Shown: piece by piece, positions 1-9,112 of the stretch
Numbering within the stretch: position 1 is the first letter of the stretch
Layout: each line of letters begins with the position of its first letter
Source: an uncultured Prevotellaceae bacterium
Lineage (GTDB): Bacteria > Bacteroidota > Bacteroidia > Bacteroidales > Bacteroidaceae
DNA length: 64,000 nt
NCBI GenBank assembly: GCA_900318815.1
Contig: ONMA01000027.1
Location: forward strand, 18,037-82,036
Direction of reading: 5' to 3'
Notes under the pieces: generated by a model
Seen by the model: only the letters and a program-made list of their open reading frames with translations
Database searches by the model: none
What the model was told of the DNA's origin: nothing
Program-made: the position numbers and the translations under genes

Positions 1-1979
1 AGGCTTCTTCCCTACAGGCCGACACGCTGCAGGTCATTGAGCACATCCTGAGCAACGGCACCGCCGGACTCTTCGACCTCGACATCAACCAGCAGATGCT
101 GATGGCACAGGCATGGGGCGGCGTAATGGCCATGATGGAACATTCCATGTTCATCCTTGGAGGCACCCCGCGCGACGGCCAGACGCTCGATGAGGTGCGC
201 GACCTCTTCCTCCAGGAAATGGAGAAACTGAAGAAGGGCGACTTCTCCGACGACCTCCTGCCTTCCGTCATCAACAACCTCAAGCTTCAGTATTACAATT
301 CTCTTGAGAACAACCGCGCACGCGCTAATATGTATGTGCAGGCTTTCATCAACGGTACGCCGTGGGAACAGGAAGTGCAGTCGCTCAGTCGTATCGAGGG
401 CATCACCAAGGAGCAGATCGTCAGCTTCGCCCAGCAGCATTTCTCCGACAACTATGTCACCGTGTTCAAGCGGCAGGGCGTCGACCCCTCACAGAAGAAA
501 ATCGACAAGCCCCAGATTACCCCCATCCCCACTAACCGCGACTTGGTCTCCGATTTCGTCAAGGAGATTCAGAACGCCGAGGTAAAGCCCATCCAGCCCC
601 GCTTCGTCGACTTCAACAAAGACCTCACCTTCGGCTCCGTGCACGATGGCCGCTTCATCCCCTCCAACAGCGACCTCTCCTCCACCTCCGCGCACGAAGG
701 TTTCCCCTTCGTGTATGTCAAAAACACCGAGAACGGCCGCTTCCAGCTCTCCTTCCACTACGACTTCGGCGAGGAGAGCGACCTCCGCTATGCTTACGCT
801 GCCGACTATATCGACTATCTCGGCACCGACTCCCTCACCGCCCAGCAGCTCAAGCAGCAGTTCTACAAGCTCGCCTGCTCTTATCACATCAGCGTCTCCC
901 CCCGCAGCATCTCCGTCTCGCTCAACGGCCTCAGCGACAACATGCCCGAGGCTCTCAGGCTCCTTGAGCACCTCCTCCAGTGTGCCAAGGTCGACAACGA
1001 TGCCTACCAACAGTTCATCGCCATCCGAGAAAAGCAGCGCATCGATGCCAAGGCCGACCAGCAGACTAACTTCCAGTACTTGGTACAGTACGGCATATAC
1101 GGCCCCTACAACAGCTATCGCAACAGCATGACCGCCCAACAACTCATCGACACCGACCCGCAACTCCTCCTCGACCTCCTCAAGGATCTCTCGCTCCACA
1201 AGCACACCCTGCTGTACTATGGCCCGATGACCGAAAGCCAGCTCGCCGAAGCCGTCACCCGGTATCACCATACACCCACTGGTCGCGAAGGGCGGTTCTC
1301 CCGCCCCCTCACCGAGGCGAAGCACTACACCAGCCTGCCTACTCCGCAGAACGAAATCCTCCTCGCACCCTACGATGCCAAGAACATCTACATGCGTATG
1401 TATCACAATGAGCAGCGCGAGTGGAACCCCGACGAGGCGCCCATCATCGCCCTCTTCAACGAGTACTATGGCGGCGGCATGAACACCGTCGTCTTCCAGG
1501 AACTCCGCGAGACACGGGGACTGGCCTACAACGCCTACGCCATCTACATCCAGCCGCAATACAAGGACCAGAAGGAATCTTTCTTCACACACATCATCAC
1601 GCAAAACGATAAGATGATGGACTGCGTGCGACAGTTCCAGGCCATCCTCGACACCATTCCTGAGAGCGAGGCTTCCTTCCAGATTGCCAAGGACGCGCTC
1701 ACCAAGCGACTCGCCAGCCAGCGCACCACCAAGTTTGCCCTCATCAACGCATGGCTCACTGCACGCGACCGCGGCATTGACTACGACCTTAACGAGCGCA
1801 TCTACAACGCTCTCCCCTCCCTCACGCTGAACGACATCGTGAAGTTTGAACAGCAGCAGATGGCCCGCAAACCCTACCGATATATCATCCTCGGCAACGA
1901 GAAAGACCTTGACATGAAAGCCCTCGGCCAGCTGGGACCCATCAAACGGGTGTCCACCACCGAAATCTTTGGGTATTAA
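1..1979 (+). CDS. M16 (insulinase-type) zinc peptidase, C-terminal part
   Basis: The frame is open from base 3, before any start codon, so the gene begins upstream of the window; about 658 residues are visible. The C-terminal half carries the conserved M16 inactive-domain signature with GGGMNTVVFQELRETRGLAY, including the Arg and Tyr that help bind substrate in this family. The HxxEH zinc motif of the first half must lie outside the window and could not be checked. M16 peptidases of this two-repeat size usually degrade peptides in the periplasm or at the cell surface. A hairpin terminator follows 30 bases after the stop, so this is the end of its transcript. A segment at 1281-1305 is shared with the leader of the next gene. 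The family call is firm; the substrate is unknown. Confidence 0.85.
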   Translation, partial: ASSLQADTLQVIEHILSNGTAGLFDLDINQQMLMAQAWGGVMAMMEHSMFILGGTPRDGQTLDEVRDLFLQEMEKLKKGDFSDDLLPSVINNLKLQYYNSLENNRARANMYVQAFINGTPWEQEVQSLSRIEGITKEQIVSFAQQHFSDNYVTVFKRQGVDPSQKKIDKPQITPIPTNRDLVSDFVKEIQNAEVKPIQPRFVDFNKDLTFGSVHDGRFIPSNSDLSSTSAHEGFPFVYVKNTENGRFQLSFHYDFGEESDLRYAYAADYIDYLGTDSLTAQQLKQQFYKLACSYHISVSPRSISVSLNGLSDNMPEALRLLEHLLQCAKVDNDAYQQFIAIREKQRIDAKADQQTNFQYLVQYGIYGPYNSYRNSMTAQQLIDTDPQLLLDLLKDLSLHKHTLLYYGPMTESQLAEAVTRYHHTPTGREGRFSRPLTEAKHYTSLPTPQNEILLAPYDAKNIYMRMYHNEQREWNPDEAPIIALFNEYYGGGMNTVVFQELRETRGLAYNAYAIYIQPQYKDQKESFFTHIITQNDKMMDCVRQFQAILDTIPESEASFQIAKDALTKRLASQRTTKFALINAWLTARDRGIDYDLNERIYNALPSLTLNDIVKFEQQQMARKPYRYIILGNEKDLDMKALGQLGPIKRVSTTEIFGY

Positions 1980-2008
1980 GACTTGAGTAAAAGCCTTCTT
2001 CCTCAGAA

Positions 2009-2042
2009 AAGCCGCCATGCATCTTGCAGGCGGCTTTTTTTT
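2009..2042 (+). terminator. Rho-independent terminator after the M16 peptidase
   Basis: An 8-bp stem, AAGCCGCC pairing with GGCGGCTT, with inner TGC/GCA pairing possible, is followed by an uninterrupted T run. It lies 30 bases after the peptidase stop codon. Confidence 0.88.
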
Positions 2043-2060
2043 AGAAAAAAACAGGAATCA

Positions 2061-2092
2061 TTTGCACATCTCATATTTTCTTCATAATTTTG
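2061..2092 (+). promoter_or_regulatory. Consensus Bacteroidota promoter for the CARDB-repeat gene
   Basis: TTTG at 2061-2064, exactly 20 bases, then TAATTTTG at 2085-2092: a full match to the -33/-7 consensus of Bacteroidota. The predicted transcript starts near 2096 and has a leader of about 245 nt before the ATG at 2344, unusually long for this window. Confidence 0.8.
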
Positions 2093-2156
2093 CACGAAAA
2101 TATATTGTCTAATGCAAATATCGTTAATTTCAAACATCTTATTATTTAAAACACCC

Positions 2157-2181
2157 GGTCGCGAAGGGCGGTTCTCCCGCC
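2157..2181 (+). repeat. 25-bp segment shared between the leader and the upstream M16 gene
   Basis: Bases 2157-2181, beginning GGTCGCGAAGGGCGG, are identical to 1281-1305 inside the M16 reading frame. The segment can fold as GGGCGG-TTCT-CCGCCC. The following bases are similar but not identical. Because it lies in a long 5' leader it could be an mRNA hairpin or a small dispersed repeat. The rest of 2183-2343 shows no gene; it is AC-rich and unstructured to the eye. Confidence 0.7.
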
Positions 2182-2343
2182 CTCACCCCGAGGCCAGACA
2201 CTAACAAAGCAAAGAGCAAACGCATGTCTCACCTACCACTAAGACTGGGGGTACTCTGGCCTGAGACCATGCAAACCTAACACTAAAAAACAAAAAAACA
2301 TGATGCAAGGAAAGGCCAGACACGCATCAAAACAAAAAAATCT

Positions 2344-5300
2344 ATGATAAAAACATTCCGCTTAATGCTGCTCGCAGCCTTCACTATGCTGTGGGGCAGC
2401 ACATTTGCCGAAGAGACCGTCGTTACATGGAACGCTTCGACTGAGGTCTCTCAGGGCTTTTTCAATGTAGGCGATGACCTCACTCTGAAATGGGAAGAGG
2501 CCAGTGGTGACCAAGCCCCTTCATACAATAGTTCGAAAACAGCTGTTTCAATGAAGACAAACAACAAGGTGACAGTTGCCGGTGCTGATGCTAACGTAAC
2601 GATTAGTGAGATTGTATTCAGCTTTGACAATTCAAGTTACCCCGGTCTTTCTGCTAATGTTGGAAGTACCTCCAGCTCTTACACCGATAACACCACCACT
2701 TGGACTGGAGAGGCTAACAGCATCACTTTCACTGCTGGTGGCGCACGCCTGATCAAGTCTATCAAGGTGACTTATACTGGCAAGGCTGCTACCGTCGCAA
2801 AGGCACCTGTGCTGAACATCACTAATTCAAATATTGCCGACACCTACGACATGGACGCTAATTCTGTATTCGTGGTGTACTATGAGAACACGGGTAATGC
2901 TGCTGCTGAGAATGCGGAACTGACCCTCTACGTCGACGGCAACGCAAACAAGACGGAATCGCTGGGACAGATTGCCATGGGAGCAACTGGTCTGTGGAAA
3001 AACATGAAGTACGACCTGACCAACCTTGCTGCAGGCGATCATCAGGTCTACTTGTCACTGACTGCCGACAACGCAGACGCTTTCACTACTGAGGCCAAGA
3101 CCGTGACCTTCACGAAGGCTGCTCCCGAGGCTACTTTCACCGTAACCGCTGAGAATGTGACGGTTCCTTACGATGCTACCAGCTTCGAAGTCAAGGCTAC
3201 CGTTACAAACACCAGCGATGTGGCTGCTACAGGCGTTCAATTGCTGTTGCAGCGCAACGCCCAGAATGTGGTTGCTCCTCAGACCTTCGATTTCGCTGCC
3301 AACGAAAGCAAGGAGGTGACCTTCACTATTACAGCTCCCGAAGGTGGCTTCACTGCCGGCACAACCAACTACTGGGTGTATGTTAAGGCATACGAGAAGA
3401 ACAAGGCTACGCAAGAAGTTACCGTAACTGTCGAAGAGGCTCCCTTCGTAGAGAAGAAGGACCTGGCTATCACAGAAATCTTAGGTACGCTCGATTTAGG
3501 AAAAACAACGAATGATGTTCGCATTAGCGTGCAGAATAATGGTAATGTAGATATCACCGACGCTCCTGTCACGCTGAAGGCTGGCGAGAGCACGCTTGGC
3601 ACGGCCACTGTTTCGGCTACAGCTGGACAATATGGCTGGTGTACCATCGCTGTTGCATCAGAAGGCTTGCAGGCTGGCCAGCTGGCCGTTACTGCTACCG
3701 TCGAGGTGGAGGGTGACGAAACCCCCGCCGACAACACCATGGAAGCTACACTGACCGTCAACGCCGCTGCCGCTCCCGAGGCTACCTTCACCGTCACTGC
3801 CGAGGATGTGACGGTTCCGTATGATGCCACCAGCTTCGAAATCAAGGCTACTATCAAGAACACCAGCGAGGTGACGGCCAACGGCCTCACCGTGCAGCTG
3901 CTGAAGGGCATCACGGAGGTCGACTCCAAGACCCTCAACGAATCGCTTGCTCCCGGTGCAGAGGTGGAAGTGACCTTCACTATCAACGAGATTGACAAGA
4001 ACGCCCTGAAGTACTATGTCCGAGTGGGAAACAAGGCTCAGGCCGAGGTGACCGTTACCTACGCCGAGGCTCCTGTTGCACAGACGGTTGACATGGCTCT
4101 GACCCAGATTCAGGGTGTGAGCGAGATTAACCTGAGTCAGGAGAATACGGTGATGGTGTGGTACAAGAACGAAGGCAATGTGGCTACGACCGCAACCATC
4201 AGTGCTACGCTCAACGGCACCGCCCTGACGGCCCAGACTGTTGAGAACGTAGCTGCCGAAGTCCAGAACTACGTCACGTTCACGCTCCCCGTTGAGGGTC
4301 TGACTGCTGGCGAGACCGCTACCTTCGAGGCTACCATTGCCGCCGAAGGTGATACCAACGCCGAGAACAACACGATGAGCAAGACGCTGAACATTGTCAG
4401 TGGCGAGACAAATCCCGCCGCCGAAATTGCCATCAACCCCATCAGTGGCTGGGAAGTTCAGGCTGGCGAACAGGAAGTCTCTGTAACCGTTACGCTGTTC
4501 AACAACGGCGAGGTGGAAGCCAAAGACGTGAAGGTAGAGCTGTACAAGAGCTATGGCGACAACCTGTGCGAACCGCAGACTGTCGACGTTCCCGTTGGTG
4601 AGGGTACCAACTGGAAGAACATCACCTTCAGGTTCAACTACACCTTCGAGGCTGGCAAGGACTATGAGTTCACTGCCTATACAAACTACGTGGATGCAGA
4701 CAACAGCAACCAGATGCAGAAGTTCACGCTCACCTGCCCGGTTCCCGTGGCCGATGTAGCTATTGCCAAGATAGCCAACATCGAGGCAACCACCGAGGAC
4801 AACGTGAAGGTGAATGCTACGCTGAAGAACAACAGCACCTTCGCCGCCAAGGAAGTGAAGGTGGGTGTGTACAAGGTGGAGGACTTAGAGTATAAGTTGG
4901 TAGGCATTCAGCAGACTGTTGAGGAGATTGCCGCTGGAGAAGAGGCTGGCGTAGAGTTCAGCCTCGGTCAGATGGAGGCAGGCAACTATACCTATTATGT
5001 ACGTATTCTCAGCATCGACGGCACTACCGTTACCACCACGCGCGACGTAACCATCAAAGTATCTGAGCCAGTTGTGCCCGTCATCGACGTAGCCTTGACA
5101 CAGATGAGCCTGACCAATGGCCATATTGACCTGGCTGCAGCGTCGAACATCCTCACGCTCTGGGTCGAGAACAAAGGTAATGTAGCTGCCGATGCTACTG
5201 TCAACGTCACGCTGAACGGCACTGCCTTAGAGAGTCATTCGGTCAATCTGAAGGCCGGGAAAAGCAACAGCACTTTGTTCGCCCTGCCCACCGAGGACCT

Positions 5301-7098
5301 CGTAGCCGGCCAGAAGGCAACCATCGTGGCCACCGTCAACGTGGAGGACAACACCAGCGAGACGACAACCGTGACCAAGGAATATGACATCGTTGACAGT
5401 GCCGTAGCTACAGAACCCGTCTTCGAGGTTACTGCACAGGATGTCGAGGTTGAGTGGGGGGCCGAGAAGTTCGACGTGGTAGCTACTGTGAAGAACGTAA
5501 GCGAGGTGAATGCCGAGAACATCACAGTGAGCCTGTTCTACAACAGCACCATCGCAACCCAGACCATCAGTGTCCTTGCTAACAACGAGACTACCGTCAC
5601 CTTCGCCGATGTGCAGAATCCCTTTGCCAAGGCTGGTGAGTACACCATGTATGTGCAGGCTCCGAAGACGCAGGCCGAAGTGAAGATCACCGTGAAGCCC
5701 GAACCCGTCGTTCCCGTCATCGACATGGCTCTGACCACTATCCACGGACTCGGAAAGATTGACCTGCAGGCTGAGAACAAGGTTTCTGTTTGGTACAAGA
5801 ACGAGGGTAATGTCGATGTGCAGGGCGTCACCATCAAGGTGGCCGTCAATGGCAGCGAAGGCGAGACCAAGGCCATCAATGCCATCGTGAAGCCCGAGGA
5901 AACTGGCTACATCGAGTTCACACTGCCTACCGACGGCCTGACCGCCAGCGAGACCGCTACCGTAGTGGCCACTGTTACTATCGAGGGCGATGCCAACGCT
6001 GAGAACAACAGCGTGGAGCAGAGCTACGAGGTGGTCGACGGTACGCCCGTTGAGCCTACCTTCTCCGTCACTGCCGAGAATGTGACCGTCGAATATGGTG
6101 CTGAGAGTTTCAATATCGTTGCAACGATTAAGAACACCAGCGAGGTGACGGCCAACGGCCTGACCGTGAGACTGCTGAAGGGTATCACTGAGGTAGAAAC
6201 CAAGACCCTCAACGAATCCCTTGCAGCCGGTGCAGAAGTTAATGTGACCTTCACCGTTGCCGGTCCTTTCGAGGCTGGTACCACAGCTTACTATTATGTG
6301 CAGGCGGCAGAGGCTCAGGCCAATGTAGAAGTCACCTTCGCCGAGGAGCCTGTGCAGCCGGTGATAGACCTGGCCATCACTTCTATCAGCGGCACGCCGA
6401 GCCTTGATGCAACTGCCTATCTGACCGTGTTTGTAGAGAACAAGGGCAACGTCGATGTACAGAATGCTACCGTCACCTTGAAGGCCGGCGAGAAGCTGCT
6501 TGGCACTGGCACAGTATCACCCAAGGCCGGCGGCAGCAGTTTCTGCTCGATTGCCGTAGCTGCCGACAAGCTCACCGTGGGTGAGAACACGTTCACCGCT
6601 ACCGTTGAGGTGGAGGGTGACGTGGATCTTACCAACAACACCTTGGAGAAGACCTATACGCTCACAGCCGAGCCTGTGCTCAGCTTCACAGCCAATGACA
6701 TCACCGTAGGAAAGAGCGATACCGAGATTCCTGTGGCTGTCATCGTGAAGAACACCGGCAAGGGTGTTGCCAAGAACGTTGCCGTGAAGGTCTACAGCGA
6801 GGCTGGTGCTGAGCTTGGTTTGACAACCATCGAGACGATTGCCGCAGGTGGTGAGAAGACTGCTCTCATCATGATTACCAACACCTTCACCGACAAGGGT
6901 AAGCTGCAGATATGGGTAGCTGGTGTTGATGGCGTGAAATGGGTCAACGTAACCGTCACTGAGTCTACTGCTATCGCAGCCATCAAGGCTCAGTATGGCG
7001 AGAACGTGAAGATCTACACGCTCACCGGCAAACTCGTTGACAACGTGAAGAAGGGTGGTCTCTACATCGTCAACGGCAAGAAGATGGTGGTAAAGTAA
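2344..7098 (+). CDS. Giant secreted protein with about 13 CARDB-like Ig-fold repeats and a C-terminal sorting tail
   Basis: 1584 residues. An N-terminal signal peptide ends near AEETVV (about residue 22), followed by a beta-rich domain to about residue 148. Then come roughly thirteen repeats of about 100-115 residues. They alternate between a type starting near FTVTAENVTVPYDATSFE and a type starting near DMALTQIQG with VWYKNEGNV, as expected for CARDB-like adhesion modules. The last ~70 residues contain IYTLTGKLVDN and end LYIVNGKKMVVK, a type A-like sorting tail of proteins exported by the type IX system or an equivalent; the same kind of tail ends both M6 proteases downstream. Two repeats (nt 3857-3990 and 6133-6260) are almost identical in DNA, so repeats have been copied within the gene. 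Likely a cell-surface or secreted adhesin; the ligand is unknown. It has its own promoter and a long leader. Confidence 0.8.
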   Translation: MIKTFRLMLLAAFTMLWGSTFAEETVVTWNASTEVSQGFFNVGDDLTLKWEEASGDQAPSYNSSKTAVSMKTNNKVTVAGADANVTISEIVFSFDNSSYPGLSANVGSTSSSYTDNTTTWTGEANSITFTAGGARLIKSIKVTYTGKAATVAKAPVLNITNSNIADTYDMDANSVFVVYYENTGNAAAENAELTLYVDGNANKTESLGQIAMGATGLWKNMKYDLTNLAAGDHQVYLSLTADNADAFTTEAKTVTFTKAAPEATFTVTAENVTVPYDATSFEVKATVTNTSDVAATGVQLLLQRNAQNVVAPQTFDFAANESKEVTFTITAPEGGFTAGTTNYWVYVKAYEKNKATQEVTVTVEEAPFVEKKDLAITEILGTLDLGKTTNDVRISVQNNGNVDITDAPVTLKAGESTLGTATVSATAGQYGWCTIAVASEGLQAGQLAVTATVEVEGDETPADNTMEATLTVNAAAAPEATFTVTAEDVTVPYDATSFEIKATIKNTSEVTANGLTVQLLKGITEVDSKTLNESLAPGAEVEVTFTINEIDKNALKYYVRVGNKAQAEVTVTYAEAPVAQTVDMALTQIQGVSEINLSQENTVMVWYKNEGNVATTATISATLNGTALTAQTVENVAAEVQNYVTFTLPVEGLTAGETATFEATIAAEGDTNAENNTMSKTLNIVSGETNPAAEIAINPISGWEVQAGEQEVSVTVTLFNNGEVEAKDVKVELYKSYGDNLCEPQTVDVPVGEGTNWKNITFRFNYTFEAGKDYEFTAYTNYVDADNSNQMQKFTLTCPVPVADVAIAKIANIEATTEDNVKVNATLKNNSTFAAKEVKVGVYKVEDLEYKLVGIQQTVEEIAAGEEAGVEFSLGQMEAGNYTYYVRILSIDGTTVTTTRDVTIKVSEPVVPVIDVALTQMSLTNGHIDLAAASNILTLWVENKGNVAADATVNVTLNGTALESHSVNLKAGKSNSTLFALPTEDLVAGQKATIVATVNVEDNTSETTTVTKEYDIVDSAVATEPVFEVTAQDVEVEWGAEKFDVVATVKNVSEVNAENITVSLFYNSTIATQTISVLANNETTVTFADVQNPFAKAGEYTMYVQAPKTQAEVKITVKPEPVVPVIDMALTTIHGLGKIDLQAENKVSVWYKNEGNVDVQGVTIKVAVNGSEGETKAINAIVKPEETGYIEFTLPTDGLTASETATVVATVTIEGDANAENNSVEQSYEVVDGTPVEPTFSVTAENVTVEYGAESFNIVATIKNTSEVTANGLTVRLLKGITEVETKTLNESLAAGAEVNVTFTVAGPFEAGTTAYYYVQAAEAQANVEVTFAEEPVQPVIDLAITSISGTPSLDATAYLTVFVENKGNVDVQNATVTLKAGEKLLGTGTVSPKAGGSSFCSIAVAADKLTVGENTFTATVEVEGDVDLTNNTLEKTYTLTAEPVLSFTANDITVGKSDTEIPVAVIVKNTGKGVAKNVAVKVYSEAGAELGLTTIETIAAGGEKTALIMITNTFTDKGKLQIWVAGVDGVKWVNVTVTESTAIAAIKAQYGENVKIYTLTGKLVDNVKKGGLYIVNGKKMVVK

Positions 7099-7117
7099 GA
7101 GCGATATATCTCTTAGT

Positions 7118-7232
7118 GAAGAGTGAAGAGTGAAGAGTGAAGAGTGAAGAATTTGCTACCGCATCAGGTAAGCACACATCCCTGCGGTAGCAAATTCTTC
7201 TCTCTTCATTCTTCACTCTTCACTTTACTTTT
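7118..7232. repeat. Family A intergenic repeat (GTGAAGA tandem plus GCGGTAGCAAATTC), both arms
   Basis: Tandem GTGAAGA heptamers run into GAAGAATTTGCTACCGC (7142-7158 region). After a spacer the exact reverse complement GCGGTAGCAAATTCTTC follows, then CTTCACT-type heptamers. The 17-bp perfect inverted repeat could end transcription of the CARDB gene. Single-arm copies occur at 30163-30246, 50365-50404, 52222-52262 and 55705-55777. Confidence 0.8.
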
Positions 7233-7244
7233 CTAAGCGAAAGT

Positions 7245-7275
7245 TTTGTACTTTCAAGTTTTTTATTTACTTTTG
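7245..7275 (+). promoter_or_regulatory. Promoter of the fumarase gene
   Basis: TTTG at 7245-7248, 19 bases, TACTTTTG at 7268-7275. Transcription would start near 7279, giving a leader of about 35 nt to the ATG at 7314. Confidence 0.75.
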
Positions 7276-7313
7276 CACACGACAAAACTACCAAACAACC
7301 AAATTTACAAACT

Positions 7314-8966
7314 ATGGCAACACCAGTAGCATTCAAGTACGCCCCCATGTTCCAGCTGGGCGAAGACAAAACTCAGTACAGACTTCTTTCGAAAGAAGGC
7401 GTTACTACCGCCGAGTTCGAAGGCAAGGAAATCGTGAAAGTGTCCAAGGAAGCACTCACACTCCTCGCACAGCAGGCCTTCCACGACGTGGAGTTCATGC
7501 TGCGCCGTGAGCATAACCAGCAGGTGGCTCAGATCCTCACCGATCCCGAGGCTTCCGAAAACGACAAATACGTTGCACTCCAGTTCCTACGCAACGCTGA
7601 GGTGGCCTGCAAGGGCATCCTCCCCTTCTGCCAGGATACCGGCACCGCCATCATTCATGGCGAAAAGGGACAGCAGGTCTGGACTGGCTTCGAGGACGAA
7701 GAGGCACTGAGCCTCGGCGTCTATAACACCTACACACAGGATAACCTGCGCTACTCGCAGAACGCACCGCTCACCATGTACGATGAGGTGAACACGCGCT
7801 GCAACCTCCCGGCACAGATTGACATTGAGGCTTGCGAGGGCGCCGAATACAGGTTCGTCATGGTCGCCAAAGGTGGCGGTTCGGCCAACAAGACTTATTT
7901 CTATCCCATGACCAAGGCCACCATACAGAACGAAGGCACGCTGCTGCCCTTCCTCGTGGAGAAGATGAAGAGCTTAGGCACCGCTGCCTGCCCGCCCTAC
8001 CACATCGCCTTTGTCATCGGTGGCACCAGCGCCGAGAAGAACCTGCTCACCGTCAAGCTCGCTTCTATTAAGTACTACGACGAGCTGCCCACCACGGGCG
8101 ACGAGACGGGACGCGCCTTCCGCGACATCGACTTGGAGAACAAACTGCTCGTAGAGGCCCACAAGATTGGACTCGGAGCTCAGTTCGGCGGTAAGGCACT
8201 GGCCCACGACATCCGCGTCATCCGACTGCCACGCCACGGAGCTTCATGCCCCATCGGCATGGGCGTCAGCTGCTCTGCCGACCGTAACATCAAGGCCAAG
8301 ATCAACCGCGACGGTATCTGGTTGGAGAAGATGGACGAGAACCCCACCGAACTGATTCCCGAAGAGCTGCGCAAGCCGGGCGAGGGCACGAAGGGCATTG
8401 AGATTGACCTGAACCAGGGCATTGATGCCGTGCGCAAGGAACTGTCGAAATATCCCGTATCGACCCGCGTCAACCTGAAGGGCACCATCATCGTGGCCCG
8501 CGACATCGCACACGCCAAACTGAAGGCTCGCTTGGACGCCGGTGAAGGCATGCCCGAATACTTCAAGAAATATCCCGTACTCTATGCCGGACCTGCCAAG
8601 ACTCCCGAGGGCTATCCCTGTGGCTCAATGGGACCCACCACGGCCAACCGCATGGATCCCTACGTCGACGAGTTCCAGGCCAACGGTGCCTCTCTGGTCA
8701 TGATTGCCAAGGGCAACCGCTCACAGCAGGTCACAGACGCCTGCCAGAAGCATGGCGGCTTCTACTTAGGCACTATCGGAGGCGTGGCTGCCGTGCTCTC
8801 GCAGTCGAGCATCAAGAGCATCGAGTGCGTCGAATATCCCGAACTGGGCATGGAGGCCATCTGGAAGATTGAGGTCGAGGACTTCCCCGCCTTTATCCTC
8901 GTCGATGACAAGGGCAACGACTTCTTCAAACAGCTGAAGCCCTGGACACCTTGCCAGAAGGGGTAA
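7314..8966 (+). CDS. fumA: Fumarate hydratase, class I (iron-sulfur type)
   Basis: 550 residues, the usual length for single-chain class I fumarases. It hydrates fumarate to malate in the cytosol using a [4Fe-4S] cluster. Visible signatures include [10 protein letters not shown] near residue 105, with a cysteine placed as expected for a cluster ligand; the [14 protein letters not shown] substrate loop; [18 protein letters not shown]; and a C-terminal swivel domain with [20 protein letters not shown]. In Prevotella-like anaerobes this enzyme serves the reductive branch from oxaloacetate to succinate. The start at 7314 fits the promoter 39 bases upstream. Single-gene unit followed by family B repeats. 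fumA is used for the class; the sequence alone does not separate fumA from fumB. Confidence 0.92.
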   Translation: MATPVAFKYAPMFQLGEDKTQYRLLSKEGVTTAEFEGKEIVKVSKEALTLLAQQAFHDVEFMLRREHNQQVAQILTDPEASENDKYVALQFLRNAEVACKGILPFCQDTGTAIIHGEKGQQVWTGFEDEEALSLGVYNTYTQDNLRYSQNAPLTMYDEVNTRCNLPAQIDIEACEGAEYRFVMVAKGGGSANKTYFYPMTKATIQNEGTLLPFLVEKMKSLGTAACPPYHIAFVIGGTSAEKNLLTVKLASIKYYDELPTTGDETGRAFRDIDLENKLLVEAHKIGLGAQFGGKALAHDIRVIRLPRHGASCPIGMGVSCSADRNIKAKINRDGIWLEKMDENPTELIPEELRKPGEGTKGIEIDLNQGIDAVRKELSKYPVSTRVNLKGTIIVARDIAHAKLKARLDAGEGMPEYFKKYPVLYAGPAKTPEGYPCGSMGPTTANRMDPYVDEFQANGASLVMIAKGNRSQQVTDACQKHGGFYLGTIGGVAAVLSQSSIKSIECVEYPELGMEAIWKIEVEDFPAFILVDDKGNDFFKQLKPWTPCQKG

Positions 8967-8974
8967 TATAAAGC

Positions 8975-9095
8975 CCCCCCAAAAAAACAAAGCCCCAAAA
9001 GCCCACCCAAGCCCTCCCAAAGGGAGGGATGTTTAGATAGATAAAACAAAGAGCCCACCCAAGCCCTCCCAAAGGGAGGGATGTTTAGATAGATA
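8975..9095. repeat. Two tandem copies of family B intergenic repeat
   Basis: Two nearly identical units of about 66 bases, each containing AAGCCCACCCAAGCCC and TCCCAAAGGGAGGGATG with the tail TTTAGATAGATAA. The inner part can form a hairpin. Related family B copies lie at 9143-9172, 30538-30578, 42900-42967, 48069-48172 and 60251-60288. The unit sits between fumarase and the M6 protease gene and may end the fumarase transcript. Confidence 0.8.
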
Positions 9096-9112
9096 ATGCC
9101 AATTATTTAGTC

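Noticed and set aside
489-2018. Long antisense ORF (509 residues) across the M16 gene
   Set aside because: Opposite strand of a clear protease gene; the product is low-complexity Val/Gly/Leu-rich with no domain, an artefact of strong codon bias.
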